A stretch of DNA of 64,000 bases from Syntrophobacter sp963666995. GTDB lineage: Bacteria > Desulfobacterota > Syntrophobacteria > Syntrophobacterales > Syntrophobacteraceae. The number at the start of each line of letters is the position of its first letter. Within the stretch, counting starts at the first letter, position 1. Below, piece by piece: positions 40,155 to 49,322 of the stretch. The notes under the pieces were generated by a model. It did no database searches. It was not told where the DNA came from and saw only the letters and a program-made list of their open reading frames with translations. Where the stretch lies: positions 3,286,001-3,350,000 of the forward strand of contig OY762941.1 in NCBI GenBank assembly GCA_963666995.1, in the 5' to 3' direction. The translations under genes and the position numbers were made by a program.

Positions 40155-41342
40155 ATGCCGTTCCTTACGGATCGGCTGCCGTGCAGGGCCGCGATGGAAA
40201 AAGCGATTGCAGGATCGGAAAACAGCCGGAGGCTGATCTGGCTTGATATCATGAAGGGCGTATCCATTTTATGGATCCTCTTCTTCCACTTCTTTCTCGC
40301 CTACGACAACGGCCGCTTCCCATGGCCCCTCAACATCGGGAATTTTGCTTCCTTTGTGGCCGGACAAGGGCCGGCTTCGGCCTTTGAGACCCTCCTGCGG
40401 ATCGTTGAAGGGATCATCGCCGCGGTGTTTGAACGGGGTGCCGAGGGCGTCGGTGTCTTCGTCGTGCTTAGCGGCTTCGGTCTGACCTACTCGCTCCTTC
40501 GCCCCGGCAATCCATCCGGCGGATGGACGAAGTGGTACGCAAGGCGCCTGTTGCGGCTGTTCCCGATCTACTGGCTGGCTCATCTCATCTACGTCGTTTC
40601 GCCTTTCGTCAACAAGTGGGACCCGGTCGATTTGCGCCTCCTCCTCTCCCTTCTCGGGGACAGGATGGTCCCGATCGGCACGATGTTCTATTACCTTGTC
40701 CCCGCCTGGTGGTTTTTCGGTCTGCTGCTGCAGTTGTACGTGGTTTTCCCGCTGCTGTTCCGGTTCATGCAAAAGGCCGGTCCGGTCGTATTCCTCGTGG
40801 TTTGCTGTGCGATCACCATTGCGAGCCGGTATGTGCTGTTCGGGGTGCTTCATGCGAATGGGAACTACGTGCAGGGCGGCTTCTTCGCGTGCAGGCTGTG
40901 GGAATTTGCCTTCGGGATGGTTCTGGGCAGGCTCTACCGGGTCGATCCGGTCAGGATGAACAGGTGGCTGTTCTCCCGGCCGATCCTGGCCGGAGGAATT
41001 CTTCTCTATATCCTGGGAAGCTACAGTTACGAGCCGACGTTCACTTACAGCCTCACCGACATACTGCTCGGCACGGGCCTGTTCGCGATCATTGCGAACC
41101 TGTCGCGATGGATCGAACGGCCGGCGCAGGTCGGAACCGCACTGGCCACGGTGGGAGTCTATTCCTACAGCGTCTATCTGTTCCACCAGCCGTACGTGAT
41201 GTACATCGGGTACCGCCTGCAGGGATTCGAAATGCCCGCTTTCCTGGGCCTGGCATGCGTGACCGCATCGATCGTCGCTTTGGTCTGCATTCCTCTGGAA
41301 AAATACGCGAACCGGCTTATGGGAAGGCTGTTCGACCGCTGA
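40155..41342 (+). CDS. Acyltransferase-3 family membrane protein
   Basis: 395 residues with about ten transmembrane segments. RRLIWLDIMKGVSILWILFF followed by H gives the catalytic His of the family, and FVVLSGFGLTYSL and WYARRLLRLFPIYWL carry the conserved Arg region. Members O-acetylate or otherwise acylate surface polysaccharides or lipids from the cytoplasmic or periplasmic face. The first start (40155) lies nine bases after the glycosyltransferase stop; ATG 40194 is an alternative. Confidence 0.85.
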   Translation: MPFLTDRLPCRAAMEKAIAGSENSRRLIWLDIMKGVSILWILFFHFFLAYDNGRFPWPLNIGNFASFVAGQGPASAFETLLRIVEGIIAAVFERGAEGVGVFVVLSGFGLTYSLLRPGNPSGGWTKWYARRLLRLFPIYWLAHLIYVVSPFVNKWDPVDLRLLLSLLGDRMVPIGTMFYYLVPAWWFFGLLLQLYVVFPLLFRFMQKAGPVVFLVVCCAITIASRYVLFGVLHANGNYVQGGFFACRLWEFAFGMVLGRLYRVDPVRMNRWLFSRPILAGGILLYILGSYSYEPTFTYSLTDILLGTGLFAIIANLSRWIERPAQVGTALATVGVYSYSVYLFHQPYVMYIGYRLQGFEMPAFLGLACVTASIVALVCIPLEKYANRLMGRLFDR

Positions 41343-41471
41343 TCGGCCGTCTCCGCCTTGATCCCCCCAGTGTCGCCGACGTGTCCATGTCACAGGCATC
41401 CGGCAGGCCGGGCCGCAATCCGCGAGCCCCAACGCTTCGTGCTGCTTTAAGGTACGCAAAAACCGAACCGG

Positions 41472-41604
41472 GGTGGCACGGACAACTTGCTTGTCCGTGC
41501 GCGAAGCGCAAGAGGTTTGGAGGGTAAGCCTTAAATCGCGGTAGTGGATTTGTCCCCTCCTCTTGTCCTGACGGACCCGGATAACGAGTATCCGGGCCAC
41601 CCGC
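41472..41604 (+). repeat. Two-hairpin interspersed repeat, full copy
   Basis: Hairpin 1 is GCACGGACAA-CTTGC-TTGTCCGTGC. The linker begins GCGAAGCGCAAGAGGTTTGG. Hairpin 2 is CCCGGATA-ACGAG-TATCCGGG. Compare 5447-5571 and 45657-45790. Confidence 0.8.
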
Positions 41605-41690
41605 CAAGCCACATACTCCGCGCAACAGGGATTTGATAGACGTGTTCGACCTTTTGCGCACCATCTCCTCTGCGTTCCCACGCAGGAGGG

Positions 41691-41925
41691 GCTGTTGCCC
41701 AAAGGAAAAGTGTCTGCATTCCCACGCAGGAGCGTGGGAACGAGCGTAACCAGGATTCGTCATTCCGGCGGAGGCCGGAATCCAGGCTCCTTGAAATCAT
41801 TGGGTAATTCCAGGTAACGGCACTGGACCCCGGCAATATCGCCGGGGTGACGTTGTCTGGACAAACCGCTCATTCTTCACCTGGATTCTGTTTGGGCAAC
41901 AGCCCGAGGAGCGTGGGAACGAGGG
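41691..41925 (+). repeat. Composite interspersed repeat, copy 2 (uninterrupted)
   Basis: Bases 41691-41835 match 8987-9130. The match continues without break through CCGGCAATATCGCCGGGGTG to GGGCAACAGCCC (about 41908), followed by GAGCGTGGGAACGAG. It lacks the 96-base insertion of copy 1. Confidence 0.75.
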
Positions 41926-41943
41926 AACCCGCCGTTTCACGGC

Positions 41944-43962
41944 TCACCGCGCGAATCTGAGGCTTGTGCCGTCCTTTAGCGTCACCGGCCGCATCGACGC
42001 CGGGTTATCGAGATTCTCAAGGGTCGGTTCCCCGGTCCAGGTCATGATGAATTCCCTGTAGTAGCTCACCAGAGTGACGTTCATCCCGAGTTCCATGCCC
42101 GGCTGAAGTTCCTTCATGCCGAAAGAATCCGCCGGGAAGAAGGCTTCGACGGTCATATGGGGCAGGGCCTTGTTCAGTCTTTGGACGCGCCCCTCGACGG
42201 GCAGGCGTTCCGCGGGCTTGCCGTCAACCGACCGGAACAGCTCGGGCCAGACCGCGAAGCCGTCCGGAAGATCGGGATCGCTCTTCGGAATGAGGTACAC
42301 CGTAAACGAGTAAGTTCTGCCGTGAACCTCGAGATTGAGAACCATCCTGAATGATTCGGACCTTGGGAAATCGCCCGTATGGGCAAGAAACTCAGGTTCG
42401 ACGAAGGTATTGGCAAGACTTGCAACGTAGAGCCCTTGGGGAGTCCACGTGACATGAACGTCGCCGAAAGGCACATAAGGTTTTTGAGTCTGAAAACCGG
42501 TGAGCCTGGTGTTCTTCTTGTCCCAGTCCACAAGAGACTGATCGGTCACATCGATGGGAGAAGTCGCCCGGGGGATTCCCACGCGCCGAAGGCTGTCCGG
42601 CCCGGATCCGGACGCGGCCTGAACCGGCGTCTTCAGCGCCGTGGAGCGGTCTTCGCCCCCAGCGCTCCTGTGGATGGCGTCGAGCACGGGGTTTAGTTTC
42701 ATGAACGCTTCGGTCACTTCCTCGTAGGGCCGGTTCGCCGTATCGATGAGACCCATGTTGTAGTCTTCACCGTCCTGTCTTCCTCCCAGCGGCTCATCGC
42801 AGTACTGGAACCAGTGAGCACCGACCACGTTGGGAAAGCGGGCGAAATTGACGAGCGCGTTCCCGGCCCCCCAAGCCCGTTCGGCCTGGGTTGTGACGGT
42901 CATGAGGTGGCCCGGTTTCGGATACTTGTTCCTGGCGGTTTCATTTCGATTGCCGCTTCGATTCTCCTGGGCCGCAAAGAAGAATTCGGTCACCAGGACC
43001 GGTTTGTCGTTCAAGCGCCGCATCCCGTCGAAGAAATAGGGAGCGACCCACCCATCTACGGTGTCCACGTTGTAATTGGTGGAAATGACATCCACATTAT
43101 CACCCATGGCGAGGAGGGCGTCCTGGTGGTAGTAGAGCGGCAGCCGGTCGCCGAGAACCAGGGCGTCGGGATGCGCTTTTCGGATTGCGTCGTGCATCAA
43201 TTGGTAATAGCGCCCGGCAATCAGGTATGTGAAGCGGTCGACAACATGAATCCCGTCTCCACCGGGCCTGAGCTGCAGGGCCGCTCCCTGTTTCTTCAGA
43301 TCCTCAAAGTTGCGAATCCCGTTTGCCGGGACCCAGTCCGCGAGAAACGATTCCCAGTTCCCTTTGTAGTGGTCATACAGGAGTTGCCAAAGGACCTGCT
43401 TGGTGTGGTTGTCCCACCCGGCCTTGAGGTACCATCGGAAAAGCGGAGAATTCCACCACCCGACCTCGTTGTCCGAGAAGTAGCCGATCAGATTGGGAGC
43501 GTTTCGGAAAGGGGCCGTCAATTCGCGGGCCTGTTCCAGGGTTTGCTTTTCCATGGAAGGGTCGAAGGGGTCAAACCAGTGGAATTGGGAGTTTCGCCCG
43601 AGTTCGAGATCGACTGTCAGCGGCAGTCCGAGAACAGGGGAGGGGTCTGACCAGCCGCCGCGCGTATTGAAGCCCCAGAAGGCGAGCTGGCTCCCTGCGG
43701 CTCTCCTCCAGTCATCGGCCGACGGGAAAAAGTTATTCCAGCAATATTCCTGCTTCCGCAGGCTCAGGGCGCTCTCCTTCCCGCCGTTAACGATATTCAC
43801 CCCCTTGGAGTAGAAAGGATTCCCTTCGGGCGTTACGAACCACCGGACTCCATCCTTTTCCGTCGTTGTCCAGCCCCGGGGCTGCGACTGGGTTTCCCCT
43901 GCCTGGGAGACATTGGCGGCAACCAACAGAAAAAAGAGCACTCGAAAAATAATTCCGATCAC
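41944..43962 (-). CDS. Secreted glycoside hydrolase, agarase/beta-galactosidase-like
   Basis: 672 residues; GTG start at 43962 with AGAGGGG upstream. Signal peptide of about 21 residues (IIFRVLFFLLVAANVSQA). The TIM-barrel hydrolase runs from about 30 to 440: FYSKGVNIVNGG, GYFSDNEVGWW (acid/base Glu about 171) and KPVLVTEFFFAAQENR (nucleophile Glu about 328). The C-terminal about 200 residues look like a beta-sandwich carbohydrate-binding or sugar-interacting domain. It would act in the periplasm or outside, trimming polysaccharide. The exact GH family was not decided. On the minus strand with the PIG-L gene, 103 bases apart. Confidence 0.75.
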   Translation of the reverse strand: MIGIIFRVLFFLLVAANVSQAGETQSQPRGWTTTEKDGVRWFVTPEGNPFYSKGVNIVNGGKESALSLRKQEYCWNNFFPSADDWRRAAGSQLAFWGFNTRGGWSDPSPVLGLPLTVDLELGRNSQFHWFDPFDPSMEKQTLEQARELTAPFRNAPNLIGYFSDNEVGWWNSPLFRWYLKAGWDNHTKQVLWQLLYDHYKGNWESFLADWVPANGIRNFEDLKKQGAALQLRPGGDGIHVVDRFTYLIAGRYYQLMHDAIRKAHPDALVLGDRLPLYYHQDALLAMGDNVDVISTNYNVDTVDGWVAPYFFDGMRRLNDKPVLVTEFFFAAQENRSGNRNETARNKYPKPGHLMTVTTQAERAWGAGNALVNFARFPNVVGAHWFQYCDEPLGGRQDGEDYNMGLIDTANRPYEEVTEAFMKLNPVLDAIHRSAGGEDRSTALKTPVQAASGSGPDSLRRVGIPRATSPIDVTDQSLVDWDKKNTRLTGFQTQKPYVPFGDVHVTWTPQGLYVASLANTFVEPEFLAHTGDFPRSESFRMVLNLEVHGRTYSFTVYLIPKSDPDLPDGFAVWPELFRSVDGKPAERLPVEGRVQRLNKALPHMTVEAFFPADSFGMKELQPGMELGMNVTLVSYYREFIMTWTGEPTLENLDNPASMRPVTLKDGTSLRFAR

Positions 43963-44065
43963 AACACCCCTCTTAAAAGCAATGAGGCCCTCCGGCCTGC
44001 TCGGCCTTGGACCTCGGGTTAACGCTTAAATGGTAAGTAAACTCATCCGTGAAGAAGACGGCTGA

Positions 44066-45202
44066 CTAACTGCTCGATCGCTTGAAATAAGCTGCATATA
44101 CCTGAGGCACGACAACGATTTGCGCGGCATCCAACCTGCCGAAAAGTTCGCAGGGGCGCACGAACTGCTTCATAAAATTTCCCAGAACCTCGGATTGGGT
44201 CTGGTGGGCCGAGATGGCACGCTGTTTTCCGTTCACCTCTTCGTTGGTAAGCGGCAGAGAAAGCCACTCGGTAGTGGACAGGATCTTGGAGGAGAGCGGG
44301 GACCCGCAGACCCCCGACCGGCCGATTTCTTTCGCCCACGTGGTTGCACCGGGGTAGTCTTTAAAATGAACGAGGTAGCTCAGCACCGTGGTGGAACCAA
44401 AGGAAACCACCCCCTCCTGATCGAGTTTGCGAAGAGCGTCCATCACAAAAACCCCGGTAGTCGCGTGGTCCGGATGGCAGTCTCTGGGGTCGGGGATCAC
44501 GATCCAGTCCGGTTTGAAGTCGGCGATGGTGCGCGCGATTTCGGCTTCGAGATCAACCCCGGCATATTTGGCCCAGCGGCTGAGCTTGCCCTCCCGCCGG
44601 GGACGGTCGTATCGTGTGTAAGGGGAAGTGAAAGGTCGAAGCCTCGACCAGTAGCCGGCCCAGAGGTCGTCAATGCCGTCGTCCGGGTAACCGAGAAATG
44701 TTATATCCTGGGCCTGCAATCCCATCTCGCAGACCGCCTGAACGGCTTCTTCCCGCCTTTTCTTGCCGTAGCTTATGAAGTCCGAGGCGGTCAATTTCGC
44801 CCGCTTAGCATAAAGCTTCACCGCCTGGGGGTACCCATCCCCATTGGTCATGAAGACGACGTTAACCTGGCCGTCAAGTGCGTGGACACGTTGAATGATT
44901 CCGCTTGCAGCAAGGGACTCATCGTCGGGATGGGGGGAAAACACCATCAGGCGCAGTCCTTCAGATACGACCAGTTCTTTGTTTGAAATATATCCGAACT
45001 GGGAAGGCGACGCGGCGGGGGTTGAGGACTTTACCGGCAGACTCCGTGCCGGGGACCTGTACATCAGCTCGTTGTCGGCATTGGAGGTATAGCTTACGAG
45101 CTGAAGCGGCGTATGATGGACGCCGTCCTGTGCGTGAGAAATCAAACCGAAACCAAAGACCGAAAACAGGCCGACGAGCAATCCCGCAATCCAACGCCTC
45201 AC
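44066..45202 (-). CDS. Exported PIG-L/LmbE-family deacetylase
   Basis: 378 residues; GTG start at 45202. An N-terminal signal (WIAGLLVGLFSVFGFGLISH) is followed by about 50 variable residues. The deacetylase core has VFSPHPDDESLAASG (zinc His-Pro-Asp-Asp motif, about 92) and PDPRDCHPDHATTG (third zinc His). Members remove N-acetyl groups from amino sugars. Because the next minus-strand gene is a secreted glycoside hydrolase, both probably modify the same extracytoplasmic glycan. Confidence 0.85.
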   Translation of the reverse strand: MRRWIAGLLVGLFSVFGFGLISHAQDGVHHTPLQLVSYTSNADNELMYRSPARSLPVKSSTPAASPSQFGYISNKELVVSEGLRLMVFSPHPDDESLAASGIIQRVHALDGQVNVVFMTNGDGYPQAVKLYAKRAKLTASDFISYGKKRREEAVQAVCEMGLQAQDITFLGYPDDGIDDLWAGYWSRLRPFTSPYTRYDRPRREGKLSRWAKYAGVDLEAEIARTIADFKPDWIVIPDPRDCHPDHATTGVFVMDALRKLDQEGVVSFGSTTVLSYLVHFKDYPGATTWAKEIGRSGVCGSPLSSKILSTTEWLSLPLTNEEVNGKQRAISAHQTQSEVLGNFMKQFVRPCELFGRLDAAQIVVVPQVYAAYFKRSSS

Positions 45203-45548
45203 AACGGCTCACCTTTCTTTGTGGAACTCAGGCCACTCTGAAGCCGTGGCCCGAACATCCCGCGGGGCAACATCGAAAATCAGCCGGCCACCGCGGTAAA
45301 TCGCAGGACGACTTGTCTTTGGATCGTCCGACCGGCCAATCGCCGCCGACCGGGCCGCAACCTCCCCTCGCGCACCCCGTCACGAAAGCGCGGTCTACGT
45401 GTGCATCAAAGCCCATCTCCGTATGCGACTGTTTCCTGCATTTCTGGATGTTTAAAGTATAAATCAACACGCTCACGGATTGAAAGAGAAAATAACAGGC
45501 TTCAAAGTCGATTTTCTGTGAATTCCGTATATTCTTCCGGCGAGATTT

Positions 45549-45628
45549 CCACCTGACTTGAGCGATTTCCTCCCCCTCCTCTTGCCCCTCCCGCCAGGGG
45601 AGGGGAATTGATTTGACGGGGGAAACTC
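45549..45628 (-). repeat. GC-rich interspersed repeat, copy 2 (inverted)
   Basis: Reverse complement of 11761-11852, including CCTGACTTGAGCG at one end and TTTGACGGGGG at the other, with the core CCCCTCCCGCCAGGGG. Confidence 0.65.
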
Positions 45629-45656
45629 CATAATTCCTCCCCCTGGATGGGGGAAG

Positions 45657-45790
45657 CGGGTGGCCCGGATACTTGTATCCGGGTCCGTCAGGACAAGAGG
45701 ACCAGCCGAATCCGCCACCGCGATCCCAGGGCTTACCCTCTGAGCCTCCTCTTGCGCTTGGCGCACGGACGGCAAGCTGTCCGTGTCACC
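45657..45790 (-). repeat. Two-hairpin interspersed repeat, inverted full copy
   Basis: On the minus strand: hairpin 1 ACGGAC-AGCTTGCC-GTCCGT, then the linker with CGCCAAGCGCAAGAGGAGGC, then hairpin 2 CCCGGATA-CAAG-TATCCGGG. Order and spacing match the plus-strand copies. Confidence 0.75.
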
Positions 45791-45934
45791 CTCACAAATA
45801 TGTTGGAATCCTTCGCATTCGGAGATATGACGACCCTCTCTCCCAACCCCTCCCGGGGAGGCGGGGTGGGGGTGTGATCCGCTGAAGACATCCCGGCCCG
45901 GCGACATCTCCCGTGGAATCGCTCAGATCAGGTT

Positions 45935-47689
45935 CTATTCTTCGAGGCTGAACTGGGAGCGGTAAAGAGAAGCGAAAGCGCCATGGCCGTTGACGAGTTC
46001 TTCGAACGTTCCGCTTTCCACGATCCCGCCCGAACGGAGAACGATGATGACGTCGGCGTTCCGAACCGTGGAAAGCCGATGGGCGATGATAAAAGTGGTG
46101 CGGTTCGTGGTCAGTCGGTTGATGCCTTCCATGATGAGTGCTTCGGTTTCGGCATCCACCGATGAAGTGGGTTCGTCCAGAATAAGTACCGGCGCATTGC
46201 GCAGGATGGCCCTGGCGATCGTGATGCGTTGCCTCTCGCCTTCGGACAGTGTGGCCCCCTGTTCTCCGACCACGGTATCGTACTGTTTGGGCAGCCTCAT
46301 GATCGAATCATGAATGCGGGCAAGCTTTGCGGCGGAGACCACGTCTTCGGTTGAGGCTTCGGGCCGGCCGTAGGCAATATTTTCGTGCACGCTCACGGGA
46401 AATACGAGCGGAGGCTGCAGCACCATCGCGATCTGGGAGCGAAGCGATTTCAACTGGAATCCGCGGATGTCCTTACCGTCCAGAACCACCCGGCCTTCCT
46501 GCGGATCGTAAAACCTCGGCAGAAGGCTGAGCAGGGTTGATTTCCCAACGCCGGTCGGGCCGACGATCGCCACCTTCTGGCCGGGATGCACGTGCAGGTC
46601 GATCTTTTCGAGCACCTGTTGCTCGGGCACGTATTGAAACGATACTCCTTCCCAGGAGACGTCTCCCTTCGCCCCGGATGGAGGAAAGAGCAGGGTGCCT
46701 TCCTTCAGGTCCCTTTCCACGTCGAGAATTTCAAAAACCCGCTGCACCCCGACTTTTGCCCCCTGGATCAATCCCCACGTCTGGCTGATGGTATTGATCG
46801 GCGCATAGAGCGATGCGAGGTACGTGGTGAAAACGACTATTTCACCGATTGTCAGGGTTCGCGAGAGCACGTGTTGGGCTCCCACCCAGACGACGAAAGC
46901 GGTTCCCAGCGCCATGACCACGTTTATGACCCCTGAATAGAAGGTCTGCAGCGTATAAAGGCGCAGGCTGGCTCCGAGGCTCAGGTCGCTTGCGGCCATG
47001 AACTTCCTGTGCTCTTCCTCCTCCTTCGTGAACGCCTGAATGATGCGTATGGCGGATATGCCCCTCTGGACCACCGAATAGACTTCGCTTTCCTGCTGGC
47101 GTGCATCGGTGGCCGCGGCGGTAATCCGCCTGCTCAGCAGCGAAATCGACAGGAAAAGCACGGGACAGACACTGAGGGCCAGGAGGGTGAGCTTCCAGTC
47201 GATCTTGACCATGACGACGAACATGCCGATCAGCAGCACGAGCGCGGTGACGATGGGGAATACGCCGTTCATGGTGAGGCTTTGAATGGCATACGTGTCG
47301 GCGGTGACTCTGTACATGAGATCTCCCACCTTCCTCCGGCTGTGAAAGGCAAGCGAAAGCCGCTGCAGGTGGCTGTAGAGATCGCGCCGAAGGTCGTTCA
47401 CCATCCGTTGCCCGATTCTTATCGTGGTGTAGTTGTTCAATAATGTCACGCCGCCCAGGATAAGATAAATGACGATCAGGCCGCCGCATGCCAGCAGGAG
47501 CAGGGTTTGTTTCGGGAAGAGCGTGTGCAGTTGCCAGGGCGCGGGGCTGTCGCCGAGAACGCTGTCGATGATGATCTTCAGAGGCCAGGGCTTCAGCAGT
47601 TCGCAGCCGCTCATTATGAAGACCTGGGCGAGCGCGAAAAGAAAGGCGTAACGATACGGCCATAAATAGGGGAGCACTTTGTGCTTCAT
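45935..47689 (-). CDS. ABC exporter, fused permease-ATPase (MsbA/multidrug type)
   Basis: 584 residues, half-transporter. Residues about 1-310 form six transmembrane helices (PYLWPYRYAFLFALAQVF at the start, RKVGDLMYRVTADTYAIQSL coupling region). The ATPase has Walker A IVGPTGVGKSTLLSLL (about 370), signature LSEGERQRITIARAIL and Walker B VLILDEPTSSVDAETE, then the H-loop AHRLSTV. It functions as a homodimer exporting lipids, lipid-linked glycans or drugs. The glycan neighbourhood favours a lipid or polysaccharide role, but this is inference. Confidence 0.92.
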   Translation of the reverse strand: MKHKVLPYLWPYRYAFLFALAQVFIMSGCELLKPWPLKIIIDSVLGDSPAPWQLHTLFPKQTLLLLACGGLIVIYLILGGVTLLNNYTTIRIGQRMVNDLRRDLYSHLQRLSLAFHSRRKVGDLMYRVTADTYAIQSLTMNGVFPIVTALVLLIGMFVVMVKIDWKLTLLALSVCPVLFLSISLLSRRITAAATDARQQESEVYSVVQRGISAIRIIQAFTKEEEEHRKFMAASDLSLGASLRLYTLQTFYSGVINVVMALGTAFVVWVGAQHVLSRTLTIGEIVVFTTYLASLYAPINTISQTWGLIQGAKVGVQRVFEILDVERDLKEGTLLFPPSGAKGDVSWEGVSFQYVPEQQVLEKIDLHVHPGQKVAIVGPTGVGKSTLLSLLPRFYDPQEGRVVLDGKDIRGFQLKSLRSQIAMVLQPPLVFPVSVHENIAYGRPEASTEDVVSAAKLARIHDSIMRLPKQYDTVVGEQGATLSEGERQRITIARAILRNAPVLILDEPTSSVDAETEALIMEGINRLTTNRTTFIIAHRLSTVRNADVIIVLRSGGIVESGTFEELVNGHGAFASLYRSQFSLEE

Positions 47690-48267
47690 TTTCCAGATCG
47701 CTTTATTGAGTAGGTGTTCGTCGATCCCTCAGTCACAGGAGCGGGCCGATCCGGCGGTCAGGAGATCCCTGCCCGCCGAGGCAACCATGGTACTCTTAGT
47801 TGCTCTCCGCTGCCACAATGATTTTCACCCTGCTCCGGCGTTACCGGGGACATGCCGTGACCTCGGGAGGCCTGCTGTCGATCGGACCGGCTCCGGCCGG
47901 CCCGCCGTTTTGGTTCCCGTCCCGGGTCCCAACCGTTGTGGCCGGACATGCCCGGCGGTTCCATCTTACCGCGGGCTCGAGGTCCCGCTCCGGGAGCTGC
48001 GGCTCGCTTCAACGTCGGGATTATCTAGCTTATTAAGTTGCCGCAATCAACCAAAATTTCGGTGAGGTAACCGGCGGGCAGCATACCGCAACGGCATTGT
48101 CCTGTGCAAACAGGGCTCCCGATTGGATCTGCACGCAAAAAGATTGCCAAAGACTACGGAACGAATATAATTACCGCCACTTATGAGCATCCGGGCTTCG
48201 ATCCGGTCCGGAGCTCGCCCGATTGACCTGAACGAGAGCTTTCTGACCTTATTTGAAAGGAATATTC
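47690..48267. other. Intergenic region, nothing recognised
   Basis: About 580 bases between divergent genes. GC-rich at first, AT-richer after about 48020. No gene, repeat copy or strong promoter was identified. Confidence 0.5.
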
Positions 48268-49233
48268 ATGCATCTTCGCAATCGCAGTGCAATCACCGGT
48301 GGAGCCGGATTCCTGGGTTCCCATCTTTGTGAACGGCTTTTGAAGGAAGGCCACGATGTCCTGTGCATCGACAATTTTTACACGGGAAGCAAGCGGAACA
48401 TTCTTCACCTGCTCAATAATCCGTATTTTGAACTCTACCGTCACGATATCACGTACCCGCTCTACGTTGAGGTGGATGAGATCTTCAATCTGGCGTGCCC
48501 GGCTTCGCCGATCCATTACCAGAACGATCCCGTGCAGACGACCAAAGTGAACGTCCATGGGTCGATCAACATGCTGGGTCTTGCCAAACGGCTCAAGGCC
48601 AAGATCATGCAGGCTTCGACGTCCGAGGTGTATGGGGATCCGAAAGTGCATCCGCAGCAGGAATCGTACTGGGGGCACGTCAATCCGATCGGTCTGAGGT
48701 CCTGTTACGACGAAGGCAAACGCTGTGCCGAGACGCTCTTCTTCGACTACCATCGTCAGCATAATCTCAAGATAAAGGTCGCCCGCATTTTCAATACCTA
48801 TGGGCCGAGAATGCACCCCAATGACGGCAGGGTGGTGTCCAACTTCATCGTCCAGGCGCTTGAGAACCAGCCCATAACCATCTACGGGAAGGGGACGCAG
48901 ACCAGGTCTTTCTGCTATGTGGACGACCTCGTGGAAGGCTTCTGGAGGCTCATGAATTCGCCTGACGATTTTACCGGCCCGGTGAACCTCGGCAATCCCG
49001 TGGAATTCACGATAGCCGAACTTGCGCAGAAGGTGATTGAGATCACGGGTTCGCGCTCCGAGATCGTCCACAAGCCTCTGCCTCAGGACGATCCCATCAT
49101 GCGGAAACCAGATATCAGCCTGGCGAAAAAGGTTTTGGGCTGGGAGCCGAAAATCCAGCTCAACGAAGGGTTGAAGAAGACGATCGATTATTTTGACGAC
49201 ATGCTCCGTTCGGGGAACCTCTACACGGAATGA
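48268..49233 (+). CDS. UDP-glucuronate decarboxylase (UDP-xylose synthase), extended SDR
   Basis: 321 residues from ATG 48268, with AAGGA upstream. NAD motif GGAGFLGSHLCERLL near the start, CIDNFYTGSKRNI, then FNLACPASPIHYQNDPVQT, STSEVYGDP and the catalytic Y-x3-K in CYDEGKRCAE. RIFNTYGPRMHPNDGRVVSN and TRSFCYVDDLVEGF are diagnostic of UXS-type decarboxylases. It converts UDP-glucuronate to UDP-xylose in the cytoplasm and would supply a donor for the surface glycan genes upstream. The N-terminus lacks the usual ValThr just before GGAGF (here AIT). Confidence 0.9.
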   Translation: MHLRNRSAITGGAGFLGSHLCERLLKEGHDVLCIDNFYTGSKRNILHLLNNPYFELYRHDITYPLYVEVDEIFNLACPASPIHYQNDPVQTTKVNVHGSINMLGLAKRLKAKIMQASTSEVYGDPKVHPQQESYWGHVNPIGLRSCYDEGKRCAETLFFDYHRQHNLKIKVARIFNTYGPRMHPNDGRVVSNFIVQALENQPITIYGKGTQTRSFCYVDDLVEGFWRLMNSPDDFTGPVNLGNPVEFTIAELAQKVIEITGSRSEIVHKPLPQDDPIMRKPDISLAKKVLGWEPKIQLNEGLKKTIDYFDDMLRSGNLYTE

Positions 49234-49249
49234 TGAAATAACGTGAAAT

Positions 49250-49309
49250 AACGGGGTCAGGCCTACACATTTGACACAAATATGTCAAATGTGTAGGCCT
49301 GACCCCGTT
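49250..49309. repeat. 60-bp near-perfect palindrome between UXS and sirtuin genes
   Basis: Arms of 27 bases (49250-49276 and 49283-49309) are perfect complements around a six-base loop CAAATA. The outer part AACGGGGTCAGGCCT and inner CACATTTGACA resemble REP-type palindromes mobilised by REP-associated tyrosine transposases. It begins 16 bases after the UXS stop and ends 13 bases before the sirtuin ATG, and could also terminate transcription, though no T-run follows. Confidence 0.8.
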
Positions 49310-49322
49310 GTAAGGATTCAAA

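Larger units (their letters stand above)
41343..41943. other. Intergenic region, repeat-filled
   Basis: No gene. It is made almost wholly of the two-hairpin repeat (41472-41604) and the composite repeat (41691-41925), with short unmatched joins. Confidence 0.65.
45203..45934. other. Intergenic region, repeat-filled
   Basis: About 730 bases without a gene. It holds repeat copies at 45549-45628, 45657-45790 and about 45838-45880. The first 340 bases show nothing recognisable. Confidence 0.6.

Noticed and set aside
41472..41490. TGGCACGGACAACTTGCTT as a sigma-54 promoter
   Set aside because: GG and GC are two bases too far apart, and the sequence is hairpin 1 of the interspersed repeat.
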